A DNA stretch of 59,875 bases, taken from assembly GCA_022538095.1 (NCBI GenBank), contig JAKYXN010000034.1, positions 1 through 59,875 on the forward strand, in the 5' to 3' direction. This stretch comes from Puniceicoccaceae bacterium K14 (lineage in GTDB: Bacteria > Verrucomicrobiota > Verrucomicrobiia > Opitutales > Opitutaceae). This document shows, piece after piece, positions 8,949-17,988 of the stretch; position 1 is the stretch's first letter, and every line of letters begins with the position of its first letter. Below the pieces are notes generated by a model. It ran no database searches, was not told the DNA's origin, and was given only the letters and a program-made list of their open reading frames with translations. The translations under genes and the position numbers were made by a program.

Positions 8949-10433
8949 TTATTCGACTCCCAAAATTTCCTTGAATTTCTTCTCTGCTTCAATCCAAGCA
9001 TTCGAGTCGTTTGGTTCGAACACAGGTAGCTCGAAAGAGTCGTTAATGATCGTTCTCCCAGCTCGGATGCTATCAATATCGCCTTCCGCTTTTATCTGGG
9101 CCAAAATATTTCCAAGGCTACTTCCTTCAATCGGGCCGGCAATCACACGACAGCCAGTCGCGTCCGCCACAAATTGATTAATAATCAAATTCTGCGAGCC
9201 GCCTCCGATAATGTTTATCGTATCGTATTGAGTTCCTGTAACCTTCTCCAGCCCAGCAATCGCTTCGCGATAGCTGAATACAAGACCTTCAAAAATAGCT
9301 CGTGAAATCGCAGCTGGATCTTCTGTCACTTCCTGCCCAGTCTCCTTGAGATACGCTCCAATGCGCTCTAGCATTTTGCCAGGCTTCATGAAACGTCGGT
9401 CATTCGGATTGATGAACAACTTAAAGGGCTCAGCATTCTCCGCCAAATCGGTCAGTTCGGCATAACTCAAGTTCACGCCTTTCGAATCCCAATCTCGCTT
9501 GCACTCCTGAAATATCCAGAACCCACTGATGTTCTTTAGCAGACGAGTTGTTCCTTCAACACCACGCTCATTGGTCAATCCAGACTCACTCGCGCTTTCA
9601 GTCAAAAATGGTTCGTCGCTTTCGATCCCCATCAAAGACCATGTACCTGAACTTATGAAAATCGATTTATCCGAAGAAAACGGACAAGACGCCACTGCGG
9701 CAGCCGTATCATGTGATGGAACCGTCACCACCTTCAAGTCACTTGCTCCTATCTCAGATTGAATACTCTTCGTCAAAGGTCCCAAGACAACGCCTGGTTC
9801 CACCAAAGACTCAAAAATACCTTTAGGAAAGCCGAACTCGAACAATAGCTCCCGCGCCCATTCACCCGTCTTCGCATCGAGCATTTCACTCGTACTCGCG
9901 ATGGTAACTTCGTTGCACGCCACCCCACTCAACCAAAAGTTGATCAAGTCAGGCATGAATAATAGATCACCCGCTAGCTCTAACCAACTATCTCCCCCCT
10001 TTTGCTCAGCCAACAACTGATAAAGCGTATTGTAAGGAGCTGGTTGAATACCGGTAGCCGCATAACGCTCTGAAGCGCTTATCGTTTGATTCGCCTCTTC
10101 GATCATACCTTCCGTGCGGCTGTCACGGTAGCAATAAGGCACTCCCAACAAACGCTTCCGCTTGTCCAAGAACCCGTAATCAACCCCCCAAGTATCAACG
10201 CCAATACTACGAACATCGTCGCCGTATTTTTTTATTGCAAGAGCGAGGCCTTCTTTGATCGAGGACAGGATGCCGATAGATTGCCAATGCAGACTTCCAT
10301 CTAAGTCAATGGATGGGTTGTCAAAGCGATTTACCTCTTCGAGCGAAATCTTGCCATCTTGTAAAACGCCAGCAATGACCCGGCCACTCCCAGCGCCAAT
10401 ATCTGCAGCTAAAAATACTTTTCTCGATCCCAT
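8949..10433 (-). CDS. rhaB: Rhamnulokinase (FGGY family sugar kinase)
   Basis: This FGGY-family kinase of about 494 residues phosphorylates L-rhamnulose (possibly also L-fuculose) to the 1-phosphate, the substrate of the class II aldolases beside it. The N-terminal FGGY signature is present (FLAADIGAGSGRV), followed by GVDTWGVDYGFL and, in the C-terminal domain, IFISSGTWSLMG and INIIGGGSQN, all typical of RhaB. The longest frame starts at a TTG; the ATG at 10433 fits the N-terminus of the family better and is used here. The gene follows malate dehydrogenase by about 20 nt and is read in the same direction, so it is in the same operon. No rhamnose or fucose isomerase or sugar transporter is present in the window. 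Confidence 0.92.
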   Translation of the reverse strand: MGSRKVFLAADIGAGSGRVIAGVLQDGKISLEEVNRFDNPSIDLDGSLHWQSIGILSSIKEGLALAIKKYGDDVRSIGVDTWGVDYGFLDKRKRLLGVPYCYRDSRTEGMIEEANQTISASERYAATGIQPAPYNTLYQLLAEQKGGDSWLELAGDLLFMPDLINFWLSGVACNEVTIASTSEMLDAKTGEWARELLFEFGFPKGIFESLVEPGVVLGPLTKSIQSEIGASDLKVVTVPSHDTAAAVASCPFSSDKSIFISSGTWSLMGIESDEPFLTESASESGLTNERGVEGTTRLLKNISGFWIFQECKRDWDSKGVNLSYAELTDLAENAEPFKLFINPNDRRFMKPGKMLERIGAYLKETGQEVTEDPAAISRAIFEGLVFSYREAIAGLEKVTGTQYDTINIIGGGSQNLIINQFVADATGCRVIAGPIEGSSLGNILAQIKAEGDIDSIRAGRTIINDSFELPVFEPNDSNAWIEAEKKFKEILGVE

Positions 10434-10454
10434 TGTAAGCGGCAATCCAATACT

Positions 10455-11465
10455 TTAAATACTCAAACCAAGTTGTCCAAACGCAACTTCACGCTCTTCA
10501 AGCAACTCCTTATTAGAAGCAGCAATCTGCTCCTTCGCATACTCAGAAAGCTTAACCCCTTCGACAACACGCCACTTACCTGCTCCGTCCACACGGATTG
10601 GAAGTGAAGTAATGATGCCCGCTGGAGTACCGTACTCGCCATTGGAGACGACACAAACGCTGTGAATTTCTCCACGACTCGGGCTGCAAAGATCACGCAC
10701 GCTGTCTACAACAGCATTCGCAGCAGAGGCCGCTGAAGACGCTCCACGGGCCTCGATAATTGCCTTACCACGTTGTCCCACAACAGGAACAAAGGTATCG
10801 CGCAACCACGCTTCGTCTTGAATCACGTCCATAACTTTCTTACGGCTGATTTTAGCGTTTTCGAAATCCGGATACATTGTTGGGCTGTGATTCCCCCAGA
10901 TGCAAAGTCCTGTCACTTCTTTAACTGCGACACCCGCCTTTTGAGCAAGTTGTGTCTTCGCACGATTCTCATCCAGACGAGTCATGGCAAAGAATTGATC
11001 GTTTGGAATACTCGGAGCGCTCTTCATCGCGATAAGAGCATTTGTATTACATGGGTTTCCAACAACCAATACGCGTACGCTTGGCTTCGCATTGTCGTTA
11101 ATCGCCTTTCCTTGACCAACGAAAACCTTGCCATTGATACCGAGAAGATCTGAACGTTCCATTCCCGCCTTACGTGGCACTGAACCAACGAGCAAAGCCC
11201 AATCAACATCCTTGAAACCGACGCTCAAATCGTCTGTTTGCACGATTTCCGTCAAAAGAGGAAACGCGCAATCATCGAGCTCCATGGCAACTCCCTTGAG
11301 AGCCTTCATGCCTGGTTCGATTTCGATAAGGTTCAAGGCAACTGGCTGATCTGGACCAAACATGGCTCCAGAAGCGATACGGAAAAGCAATGCGTATCCA
11401 ATATTTCCAGCCGCCCCAGTCACCGCAACGCGGATGGGTGATTTTTTGGAAGAAAACGAATTCAT
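10455..11465 (-). CDS. mdh: Malate dehydrogenase (NAD-dependent) in the BMC operon
   Basis: This 336-residue protein has the Rossmann motif TGAAGNIG at 16-23 and the substrate-binding segment [13 protein letters not shown] (Arg98, Arg104), where the first Arg marks malate rather than lactate specificity in the LDH/MDH superfamily. [10 protein letters not shown] and the catalytic-loop Asp/His region ([22 protein letters not shown]) are intact, as in the MDH type 2 family. A lactate/malate dehydrogenase is a regular member of PVM microcompartment loci, where it is thought to help re-oxidise NADH. Together with the Mqo gene beyond the DeoR regulator, it could form an oxaloacetate/malate shuttle to the quinone pool. 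No clear encapsulation helix is seen at either end. Confidence 0.9.
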   Translation of the reverse strand: MNSFSSKKSPIRVAVTGAAGNIGYALLFRIASGAMFGPDQPVALNLIEIEPGMKALKGVAMELDDCAFPLLTEIVQTDDLSVGFKDVDWALLVGSVPRKAGMERSDLLGINGKVFVGQGKAINDNAKPSVRVLVVGNPCNTNALIAMKSAPSIPNDQFFAMTRLDENRAKTQLAQKAGVAVKEVTGLCIWGNHSPTMYPDFENAKISRKKVMDVIQDEAWLRDTFVPVVGQRGKAIIEARGASSAASAANAVVDSVRDLCSPSRGEIHSVCVVSNGEYGTPAGIITSLPIRVDGAGKWRVVEGVKLSEYAKEQIAASNKELLEEREVAFGQLGLSI

Positions 11466-11476
11466 GATCGTAACAG

Positions 11477-12601
11477 TTAAGCTCCTAGTTGTTTTTGAAT
11501 TTCTGCTGTTATTTGTTTAACGACGGCCTCCGCATCGTCAACGCTTGCCGAAGGCTGGTGCTTGCAAGAGCAGTCATCGCCACTCATTGAACAAGATTCC
11601 GCGCTGTAGAAACCTGGACGGAATTCTGAATTGTCGCACAACTCGCACTCCTTCCACTCGGAACGCTTATCATCCATTCCAAGAGTCTTACGAAGCTCGA
11701 TAAGTTCCTTAGCTTCCGATCCCTTGATTGGCTCAAGTGGCTTGCCGAGCATCGACGCGACCCAAACAGTCTTACAATACGCCTCGGTGTTTTCCATCTT
11801 CCAGTAAGCATCCTCAATATCCTTACCCCAGCAAATTACACCGTGGTTAAGCATGAGAACAGACATGTGATCGATCGCAACCGTACCGACTTCTGTCGCG
11901 TTTTCTGGAGAACCTGGCGTGCAGTACTTTGCCATACCCACTTCTCCCAAGAAAACTTCTGCTTCTGGAATCAAACATGTAGGTGGCTGAACCTTTGCAA
12001 CTGCATAAGCCGTCGCGTGCGGTGGGTGAGCGTGGCAACAGGCCTTCGCCTTTGGCTGACGCTTCATGATAGCCAAGTGCGTCATGGCTTCACTTGTACG
12101 CTTTAGCGGTCCTGCGATTTGGTTTCCATCAAGATCGATGAGAGCCATGTCGTCCGCCTTCATGAAACCTTTGCTGATCAAAGTCGGCGTACACAAAACG
12201 AGGTTGTCTCCTACGCGAACCGTTAGGTTGCCGCCGTTACCGTCAGTAAACTCACGTTCCCACATACGCTTACCCATTAGGGCCATGTTCTCACGAACGC
12301 GTGTGACTTCAGGTGAGAAATAGAAAGCTCGGATTTCGTCCTTGGTCTTTGGATCGCTACCCGGAGTCCATTTGTATTCATGATCCGGAATCACTGGCTC
12401 GCCAAAAAGTTTATCGTCTCCCATAGTCGCATTCACATTGCCCTTGGATGGAGCCGCTGCACGCTTGCCAGAAGACTTGGCTAGCTCGTTCAATCGATCC
12501 TTAGCCGATGGGGTAAGAATCGAGCCTGCGGGGATTGCCTCCGCTCCTTTTCCCTGGCTTGCCAGGGCGTCTATGTCACTTGCTGTGATCACCTTTTTCA
12601 T
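11477..12601 (-). CDS. PVM-type class II aldolase with C-terminal encapsulation helix
   Basis: This 374-residue protein is the signature enzyme of PVM microcompartments: a class II aldolase that cleaves fuculose-1-phosphate or rhamnulose-1-phosphate to DHAP and L-lactaldehyde. The aldolase domain (about 90-290) has Glu171, His190 and His192 (HAHPPHA) and His253 (NHGVI). It has two unusual ends. The N-terminus (1-60) is an extra, low-complexity region with [13 protein letters not shown]. The C-terminus has a cysteine-rich stretch (about 319-346, five Cys and a following His) and then a short amphipathic helix (about 356-374, [16 protein letters not shown]) of the encapsulation-peptide type. 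It sits 40 nt downstream of two BMC-P genes, supporting a role in the lumen. Confidence 0.9.
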   Translation of the reverse strand: MKKVITASDIDALASQGKGAEAIPAGSILTPSAKDRLNELAKSSGKRAAAPSKGNVNATMGDDKLFGEPVIPDHEYKWTPGSDPKTKDEIRAFYFSPEVTRVRENMALMGKRMWEREFTDGNGGNLTVRVGDNLVLCTPTLISKGFMKADDMALIDLDGNQIAGPLKRTSEAMTHLAIMKRQPKAKACCHAHPPHATAYAVAKVQPPTCLIPEAEVFLGEVGMAKYCTPGSPENATEVGTVAIDHMSVLMLNHGVICWGKDIEDAYWKMENTEAYCKTVWVASMLGKPLEPIKGSEAKELIELRKTLGMDDKRSEWKECELCDNSEFRPGFYSAESCSMSGDDCSCKHQPSASVDDAEAVVKQITAEIQKQLGA

Positions 12602-12640
12602 AGTAAAATTCGTTTATTTGAAATTCTTTGAGTTCTAAAT

Positions 12641-12934
12641 CTAATCGCCAAAATAATTCACTCGTTCGACGATTATCGCATTGTACGCGTCGATTGGAAT
12701 TCTCTCTTCGAAAGGCAACATCGCCTCTCCGCCTTCTGTAAAACCGACAACATCGCCATTCTTCGCGCCCAAGCGGTCGTAGACCACAAGGCTCGGATCA
12801 TTCGATTGCTCGTCGCTATTCGTATCCGCAAACTGGGCCTTGCTCATCGGCTTTACCAAAATCCAACGACTTCCCTCTAACTCGGAAAGCGCATGATTGA
12901 GTACAACATTACCGACTACCTTCCCAAACCTCAT
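12641..12934 (-). CDS. BMC-P shell pentamer (EutN/CcmL family), copy 1
   Basis: This 97-residue EutN/CcmL-type vertex protein has the N-terminal strand MRFGKVVGNVVLNHA, then SRWILVKPM, VVYDRLGAKNGDVVGFTEG and the closing IPIDAYNAIIVERVN. Pentamers of this fold cap the icosahedral vertices of the shell. The start codon overlaps the stop of the upstream BMC-P gene as ATGA, so translation is coupled. It contains a 12-residue acidic insertion (about 33-46) not seen in the other two copies here. Confidence 0.93.
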   Translation of the reverse strand: MRFGKVVGNVVLNHALSELEGSRWILVKPMSKAQFADTNSDEQSNDPSLVVYDRLGAKNGDVVGFTEGGEAMLPFEERIPIDAYNAIIVERVNYFGD

Positions 12935-13206
12935 GCTTCGTCAACCTCCACATCATCGATGATCCCCATTACGACATTGCGCAAAGGAATCTTCGGATCG
13001 TTCGTATTCGCTTCAGCCGCATCGCCATCCGATACCACTAACACGGTGTTACCTGCGCCAGCTCCGAGCCAGTCGGCAGTCCCAATCACCTTCCCCGTGC
13101 CATTGCCTTGGTCGTCCAAGACTTCGCACAAGAGGAGCCGTACGCCATCCAAGCCTGGATGGCACACCGCTGGAACTATGTTACCGACTATACGCCCGAT
13201 GATCAT
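12931..13206 (-). CDS. BMC-P shell pentamer (EutN/CcmL family), copy 2
   Basis: This 91-residue vertex protein has MIIGRIVGNIVPA, LLLCEVLD, DWLGAGAGNTVLVVSDGDAA and IPLRNVVMGIIDDVEV, the standard EutN/CcmL order. It overlaps both neighbours by ATGA (aldehyde dehydrogenase upstream, BMC-P copy 1 downstream), so stoichiometry of shell and enzyme is probably set by translational coupling. It is one of three distinct vertex paralogues in the locus, which is usual for PVM-type compartments. Confidence 0.93.
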   Translation of the reverse strand: MIIGRIVGNIVPAVCHPGLDGVRLLLCEVLDDQGNGTGKVIGTADWLGAGAGNTVLVVSDGDAAEANTNDPKIPLRNVVMGIIDDVEVDEA

Positions 13207-14642
13207 CGAATAATATTCAAGTTATTGACCATTACGCAGCGACGCTTACGCGTGAATGTTTGCGTAGTGACAATTCCCTCACCGGTTGTCGTTGCAATTG
13301 AGAAGTTTGAGTAGCCTTGACCGCCAATTCCAAGTCCGGCGATGCTTGCCCCGTTCTTTACGAACAAAGTACAATCCATCTTCTGACCCATCTTAGTCAA
13401 GTTGTCCAAATTCTTGGAGTGCATGATCGCTGAGTGACGGAAGCCATGCTCTGACTGGAACGCCAAATCGATTGCTTCGTCTACATCGCGCGTTCGCACA
13501 ACTGGAATCACTGGCATCATTTGCTCTTCTTGAACAAATGGGCAATCTGCATTTCCATCACTGAACAACACCATAGTGCTGTCAGGACAACTTGTACCGG
13601 CAACACGAGCGAGAACAGAAGCATCCGCTCCAACGTAGTCGCGATTCAATACAGGATGTGAGCATCCTCCGCCGTCTTCCTTGTAAGTAAAGACTTCACC
13701 GGACAATTTCTTAACCTGGGAGCCAGAGAGCATATGAGCCCCGGCACGCTTAAATGCCTCCATGAACGCTGAATGGACTGCGTCCACAACGAACACTTGC
13801 TTTTCACCAATACAAAGCAGGTTATTGTCGAACCCACCACCGAGGATAATTGCTTCCGCAGCTTTGTCTAAGTCCGCAGTCTCGTCGACTACAACTGGAG
13901 GGTTTCCTGGACCCGCGCAAATAGCGCGCTTGCCGCTCTGCATCGCTGCATTCACAACCGCAGGTCCGCCAGTCACACACATCAAATCGATGTCGCTAGA
14001 CTTACAAAGGTCATTGAAGGAATCGAGGCTCGGCTGCTCAACGATACAAACCAAGTTTTCGATACCTGTCGCCTTGTGAATCGCTTCATTGAAGTAAGCC
14101 ACTGCATCAGCAGCGCACTTTGCACCACCTGGGTGAGCATTGAAAACGATACCGTTCCCCGCAGACACCATAGAAACGATGTTACCCGCGATTGTTGGCA
14201 CCGAGTGCGTCACTGGGGTAATCGCCGCCACAACGCCAAACGGGGCATACTCTTCGAGCATGATACCGTTGTCTCCACTGAGACCATACGGTGTAAGCCA
14301 TTCGATGCCTGGGACATTCTTAATTCCCTGAAGCTTCGCAATTTTGTGCTCCAATCGGCCGATCTTCGTTTCGGCAAATTCTAGCTTGCCCCACTCATCG
14401 GCTTTCTCCGTACAAATCTGTTTGATCAAGTCAACGATCTGAACGCGCGTTTCGATACCTTTTTCGAGAAGTTGAAAGTGTCCCTTTTGAGCTGCCTTTG
14501 CCGCTTCTTCTGCCGTATCAAATACACCCATACGTTTTGTTGGGCGTGAGAGGATCGCGGGACCAGATGAGCCATTTGGTTGGCCTTCCTTGATCTTCGC
14601 AAGAACCTCGCTAACAACTGCTGAAATTAACTGCTGATTCAT
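13203..14642 (-). CDS. CoA-acylating aldehyde dehydrogenase of the microcompartment
   Basis: This 479-residue enzyme of the PduP/EutE type oxidises an aldehyde (here probably L-lactaldehyde) with NAD and CoA to acyl-CoA. The catalytic Cys277 is in GGGFDNNLLCIGEKQVFVV, and ICAGPGNPP at about 241-249 and ITPVTHSVP at about 141-149 are family motifs. The first 18 residues (NQQLISAVVSEVLAKIKEG) form an amphipathic helix followed by a flexible G/S/P linker, the classic encapsulation peptide, so the enzyme should be in the lumen. It is joined to a BMC-P gene on each side by ATGA overlaps. Its NADH product needs recycling, for which the locus offers malate dehydrogenase. Confidence 0.95.
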   Translation of the reverse strand: MNQQLISAVVSEVLAKIKEGQPNGSSGPAILSRPTKRMGVFDTAEEAAKAAQKGHFQLLEKGIETRVQIVDLIKQICTEKADEWGKLEFAETKIGRLEHKIAKLQGIKNVPGIEWLTPYGLSGDNGIMLEEYAPFGVVAAITPVTHSVPTIAGNIVSMVSAGNGIVFNAHPGGAKCAADAVAYFNEAIHKATGIENLVCIVEQPSLDSFNDLCKSSDIDLMCVTGGPAVVNAAMQSGKRAICAGPGNPPVVVDETADLDKAAEAIILGGGFDNNLLCIGEKQVFVVDAVHSAFMEAFKRAGAHMLSGSQVKKLSGEVFTYKEDGGGCSHPVLNRDYVGADASVLARVAGTSCPDSTMVLFSDGNADCPFVQEEQMMPVIPVVRTRDVDEAIDLAFQSEHGFRHSAIMHSKNLDNLTKMGQKMDCTLFVKNGASIAGLGIGGQGYSNFSIATTTGEGIVTTQTFTRKRRCVMVNNLNIIR

Positions 14643-14956
14643 GATTTATCTCCGCTATTATATGCTTTCTCGCCTAGGACCTGTACAGAATCCACAATAC
14701 CGATGACTGATGCATCGATTGGCATGCTCTTGAGGCCGGTCACCTGTCTGGCTGAACTTCCTTGAGCGAAGAGGATCACCTCTCCCACTCCCGCGCCGAG
14801 CGTATCCACCGCGACAATCGTGTTGCCTCCCTCCAAGAACTTGCTTGGATTTTTAGGATCCGCAAGCAAAGGACGAAGCATCACAAGTCGACTACCCACA
14901 AGAGCTTCCTCTTTTTTGGTAGATACAACTTGGCCTATGACCTTAGCTAAAAACAT
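14639..14956 (-). CDS. BMC-P shell pentamer (EutN/CcmL family), copy 3
   Basis: This 105-residue vertex protein has MFLAKVIGQVVSTKK, LVGSRLVMLRPLL, VAVDTLGAGVGEVILFAQGSSAR and PIDASVIGIVDSVQV. The overall pattern is that of EutN/CcmL with a short hydrophilic C-terminal tail. It is six bases from the stop of the BMC-H gene upstream and shares ATGA with the aldehyde dehydrogenase downstream. Confidence 0.94.
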   Translation of the reverse strand: MFLAKVIGQVVSTKKEEALVGSRLVMLRPLLADPKNPSKFLEGGNTIVAVDTLGAGVGEVILFAQGSSARQVTGLKSMPIDASVIGIVDSVQVLGEKAYNSGDKS

Positions 14957-14962
14957 GGCGGG

Positions 14963-15268
14963 CTATTTTGCAGTTTTGCGTGCTGTCTTTGCAGGAGCTG
15001 AAGGAAGAACTGTCGCCAATCCGTCGCTTGGGCGAGCGATAACGTGAGCGCTCAAAACTTCGCCTACAGACTGAGCTGCTTCAACACCAGACTCAATAGC
15101 TGCCTTAACTGCTGCTACATTGCCTTCAACTGTTACGCTAACAATAGCGCTACCAACGTTCTTCAACGGACCTGTGATTTGTACATCCGCTGACTTTAGC
15201 ATCGCGTCTGTTCCAGTGATAAGAGTTGTGAGGCCCTTAGTTTCAAGAATTCCAATTGCTTGTTTCAT
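14963..15268 (-). CDS. BMC-H shell hexamer with C-terminal extension
   Basis: This 101-residue protein has a single BMC domain. MKQAIGILETKGLTTLITGTDAMLKSADV starts it, VGSAIVSVTVEGNVAAVKAAIESGVEAA holds the pore loop (GSAI in place of the more common GSGL), and HVIARPSDGL closes the domain. A basic, proline- and alanine-rich extension (about 86-101, SAPAKTARKTAK) follows, which could contact lumen or cytosol partners. Hexamers of this family tile the facets of the shell. It lies between acetate kinase and BMC-P copy 3, in the same orientation. Confidence 0.95.
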   Translation of the reverse strand: MKQAIGILETKGLTTLITGTDAMLKSADVQITGPLKNVGSAIVSVTVEGNVAAVKAAIESGVEAAQSVGEVLSAHVIARPSDGLATVLPSAPAKTARKTAK

Positions 15269-15307
15269 AATAACTATTCGATTTTTATTTTTTAAATTTT
15301 GCTAAGA

Positions 15308-16501
15308 TTACGCGTTCACCGCGTGAGCTAAAAAACGGCCTGTCTCGCGGGCGACCACAAGTTCTTCATTTGCCGGGATTACAAAGACTTTGATCGCGCT
15401 GTCTTCCGCGCTGATCGTATTTTCTTTTCCGCGAATTGTGTTTTGCTCCAGATCCAGCTTTAAGCCGAGCCCTTCCAAACCGCTACAAACGCGTTTTCTA
15501 ATTTCCGTATCGTTCTCTCCTATGCCTGCAGTAAACACGAGAGCGTCCAGCCCTCCCATTTCCAACATGTAAGCCCCAACGTAGTGACGAATACTATACA
15601 CCAATGAATCAATCGCTAGAGCAGCATTTTCATTGCCGCCTTCGATCGCCTTCCAGATATCGCGAATATCGTTGCTTTCACCAGAAAGACCTAAGAGGCC
15701 CGATTCTTTGGTGAGTTGACGCTCCACTTCCTCAAGGCTCAAACCTAGCTTTCGCATCGCATAGCCAATCGCCATTGAATCAAGATCACCCACACGGTTG
15801 TTTTGAGGCAAACCGCTTTGAGGACTCAATCCCATGCTGGAATCCATTGCTGCCCCATTCAAAATACCAGTCACAGAACTGCTTCCGCCTAAGTGGCAAG
15901 AAACAATGCGTAGTGGTTTTTCGGGCTCAAACGCTTGTGAACGATCTTCCTGATAAAGACCACGCACACGATCTGCAATATCATCACGACCTAGAAGTTC
16001 AGCAGAGCGTTCTGCGATAAACTTATGGCTCGCTCCATGAAAACCGTTGCGGCGAACACCTGCATCGAACCACGACTGAGGCACTGCGTAACGGCGACTT
16101 GCCGGAGCTGCCCATTGGTAGAACGCAGTTTCGTACAATGCTACCAAGCGAGCCTTCGGAAGCACTTGAGAGAATTGTTCGATTCCGTTCGCATAGGCCG
16201 GGTTGTGAGCCGGAGCCAAATCTGCCGAAGCGCGTAAATCCGCAATCACCGACTCATCCGCTGCAACGCAACCTGTCTTGTCCAAGCCAAGTACAGTCTT
16301 GAAACCAACCGCGTCGATTTCATCTGCGGACTCGATGAATTCCCCTTCCTTCATTTTGGAAAGAGCATCGCGAATTACTTCCGCATAATCAGTGACACGC
16401 TCGTAGCCACCGCGCGTCATGGGCTTGAGACTAGATTCATCCCCCTCGAACAAGCAGTACTTGAAAGAGGTCGAACCCAAATTTGCGACGAGTATTTTCA
16501 T
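15308..16501 (-). CDS. ackA: Acetate/propionate-type kinase of the microcompartment
   Basis: This 397-residue acetate kinase family enzyme makes ATP from an acyl-phosphate, probably lactyl-phosphate or a related C3 product here. The N-terminal NLGSTSFKY (7-15) matches the NxGSSSxK motif, and DLAPAHNP (94-101), NGFHGASHKF (152-161) and NNRVGDLD (234-241) are conserved active-site segments. One feature departs from the family: the segment normally reading HRxVHGG is FKTVLG at 67-72, so the substrate-binding Arg is a Lys and both flanking His are absent. This may reflect a bulkier substrate. It sits between two BMC-H genes, completing the PduL-AckA energy-conserving pair. Confidence 0.92.
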   Translation of the reverse strand: MKILVANLGSTSFKYCLFEGDESSLKPMTRGGYERVTDYAEVIRDALSKMKEGEFIESADEIDAVGFKTVLGLDKTGCVAADESVIADLRASADLAPAHNPAYANGIEQFSQVLPKARLVALYETAFYQWAAPASRRYAVPQSWFDAGVRRNGFHGASHKFIAERSAELLGRDDIADRVRGLYQEDRSQAFEPEKPLRIVSCHLGGSSSVTGILNGAAMDSSMGLSPQSGLPQNNRVGDLDSMAIGYAMRKLGLSLEEVERQLTKESGLLGLSGESNDIRDIWKAIEGGNENAALAIDSLVYSIRHYVGAYMLEMGGLDALVFTAGIGENDTEIRKRVCSGLEGLGLKLDLEQNTIRGKENTISAEDSAIKVFVIPANEELVVARETGRFLAHAVNA

Positions 16502-16553
16502 TACGAGACGTTTTGGAGAAACTTAATAAGAGGTTTCGAATACGAACAAAAGA

Positions 16554-16832
16554 CTACTTCAAGAAGTCTCCGACGTTAGAAAGGTCGTCGTGTGGACGGG
16601 CAATCACTTGGATCGCTGCAACTTCGCCGATACGGCTTGCTGCTTCCGCGCCAGCGTCAACCGCTGCCTTGATAGAGGCTACGTCACCAACGAAGAACCC
16701 ACATGCAAGACCACTGCCAACTTTTTGCCAACCAGTCATCTCTACGTCCGCAGCCTTAAGAGCTGCGTCGCTCGCTTCGATCAAGGTCACAAGACCTTTC
16801 GTTTCAATCATTCCTAATGCTTGTGAAGCCAT
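16554..16832 (-). CDS. BMC-H shell hexamer, copy 2
   Basis: This 92-residue single BMC-domain protein reads MASQALGMIETKGLVTLIEASDAALKAAD at its N-terminus, followed by VGSGLACGFFVGDVASIKAAVDAGAEAA and QVIARPHDDL. The pore loop GSGLA is followed by an unusual Cys (LACGFF) on the adjoining strand. It tiles shell facets. It is about 50 nt from both neighbouring genes and is closely similar to copy 3, suggesting duplication. Confidence 0.95.
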   Translation of the reverse strand: MASQALGMIETKGLVTLIEASDAALKAADVEMTGWQKVGSGLACGFFVGDVASIKAAVDAGAEAASRIGEVAAIQVIARPHDDLSNVGDFLK

Positions 16833-16879
16833 TTTAGTAATTTCCTTTTCTGTAATTAAATTATTGATGCGAAAACCGC

Positions 16880-17149
16880 TTAGAATCCAAACTGCTTCAA
16901 CAAGTCAGCATGCGGACGCGCGATCACGTTTGAGCTAATTAGCTCGCCTACTCGAGAAGCGGCTTCCGCTCCTGCCTCAACAGCAGCCTTAACACTGCCA
17001 ACGTCACCTGTAACGATGACGGTCACAAAGCCAGCGCCGATCTGAACTTGCTTTACCAGTTCTACACCTGCTGCCTTGGTCATTGCATCGCTAGCCTCTA
17101 CGCTGCCAACGAATCCCTTGGTTTCTATTGTACCGATTGATTCACTCAT
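16880..17149 (-). CDS. BMC-H shell hexamer, copy 3 (first shell gene of the operon)
   Basis: This 89-residue single BMC-domain protein shows SIGTIETKGFVGSVEASDAM, then IGAGFVTVIVTGDVGSVKAAVEAG and NVIARPHADL, with a GAGF pore loop. It is the first shell gene after PduL and so is probably translated at a high level. It tiles shell facets with the other two BMC-H. No BMC-T (trimer) gene is present, in agreement with the compact PVM-type loci. Confidence 0.95.
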   Translation of the reverse strand: MSESIGTIETKGFVGSVEASDAMTKAAGVELVKQVQIGAGFVTVIVTGDVGSVKAAVEAGAEAASRVGELISSNVIARPHADLLKQFGF

Positions 17150-17205
17150 GATATTTTTTATTTTAGAAATTTAGTAGTTAAAAATTAGTTACTCTCTGTG
17201 TCACC

Positions 17206-17874
17206 TTACTTGGTGAGTTCAAAGATAGAATCTCCGCTCAAACCGCATGCGTTGCCCTCATCCGTGTCCAAATGAACTTCGAGTTTGAACTCAGGCTTCA
17301 CACGCACGTAAATACGATCAAAGGTAAGCCCACATTCGCCGAAGACTTTCAGCTTCATGAAATCCTTGTCCTTCACTCCGTAATGAGCCGCGTCTTCCGG
17401 AGACATGTGAACGTGGATTGCCGCCCGGATTACTCCTTGGTCCATCTTGAAATAGCCCTTCGGCCCCATCAACATGCAACCAGGCGTACCAGCGATATCA
17501 CCCGACTGACGAACAGGAACATCGAAGCCCAAAGCACGAGCATCCGTATACGCCAATTCAATTTGGTTGATATCGCGACAAGGCCCGAGAATTCGTAGAT
17601 TTGAAATCACACGACTTCGAGGACCTATCAAAGTTACCGTTTCCTTAGCAGCATATTGACCTTCTTGGTAAAGCCACTTCACCGGAGTGAGTTGGTGCCC
17701 CTTGCCAAAAAGCGCATCAACCGCTTCTTGTGTTATATGACAATGCCGAGCGCTGATATTAACCAACAACTTGTTGGGAGCCGACTCGGATTTAGCGTCG
17801 AGCAGACCCAACTGACGATACACGCTTTGGCGAACAAGCTGCTCGATCGAAGAAGAATTTTGAGTATTTTGCAT
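17206..17874 (-). CDS. pduL: Phosphate acyltransferase PduL of the microcompartment
   Basis: This 222-residue PduL-type phosphotransacylase converts acyl-CoA and phosphate to acyl-phosphate and regenerates CoA inside the shell. Both PduL half-domains carry their zinc-binding histidines: His44 and His46 (ARHCHIT) and His154 and His156 (AAIHVHMS). The first about 25 residues (SIEQLVRQSVYRQLGLL) form an amphipathic helix followed by a polar linker, an encapsulation peptide. It is the promoter-proximal gene of the minus-strand operon and lies 114 bp from the divergent DeoR gene. Confidence 0.95.
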   Translation of the reverse strand: MQNTQNSSSIEQLVRQSVYRQLGLLDAKSESAPNKLLVNISARHCHITQEAVDALFGKGHQLTPVKWLYQEGQYAAKETVTLIGPRSRVISNLRILGPCRDINQIELAYTDARALGFDVPVRQSGDIAGTPGCMLMGPKGYFKMDQGVIRAAIHVHMSPEDAAHYGVKDKDFMKLKVFGECGLTFDRIYVRVKPEFKLEVHLDTDEGNACGLSGDSIFELTK

Positions 17875-17898
17875 ACTTATCGAGGTATTAAGACCATG

Positions 17899-17959
17899 TG
17901 GTTTATTTTGGGTTTCTCAATTTTTCTTTGACTAATCAACCATAAAAACCAATAAATCC
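17899..17959. promoter_or_regulatory. Candidate DeoR operator repeats in the divergent BMC promoter region
   Basis: In the 114-bp gap between pduL and deoR, the stretch at 17899-17915 (tggtttattttgggttt) is repeated in inverted orientation at 17938-17959 in degenerate form. Both copies share GGTTTATT-like and GGGTTT/TGGTTT cores on opposite strands. Repeated T-rich half-sites of this kind are typical of DeoR-family operators. No unambiguous -35/-10 pair could be set for either direction. The assignment is inference from position and symmetry. Confidence 0.4.
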
Positions 17960-17988
17960 AAAGATATTCCCAATTTTAACAACATATT

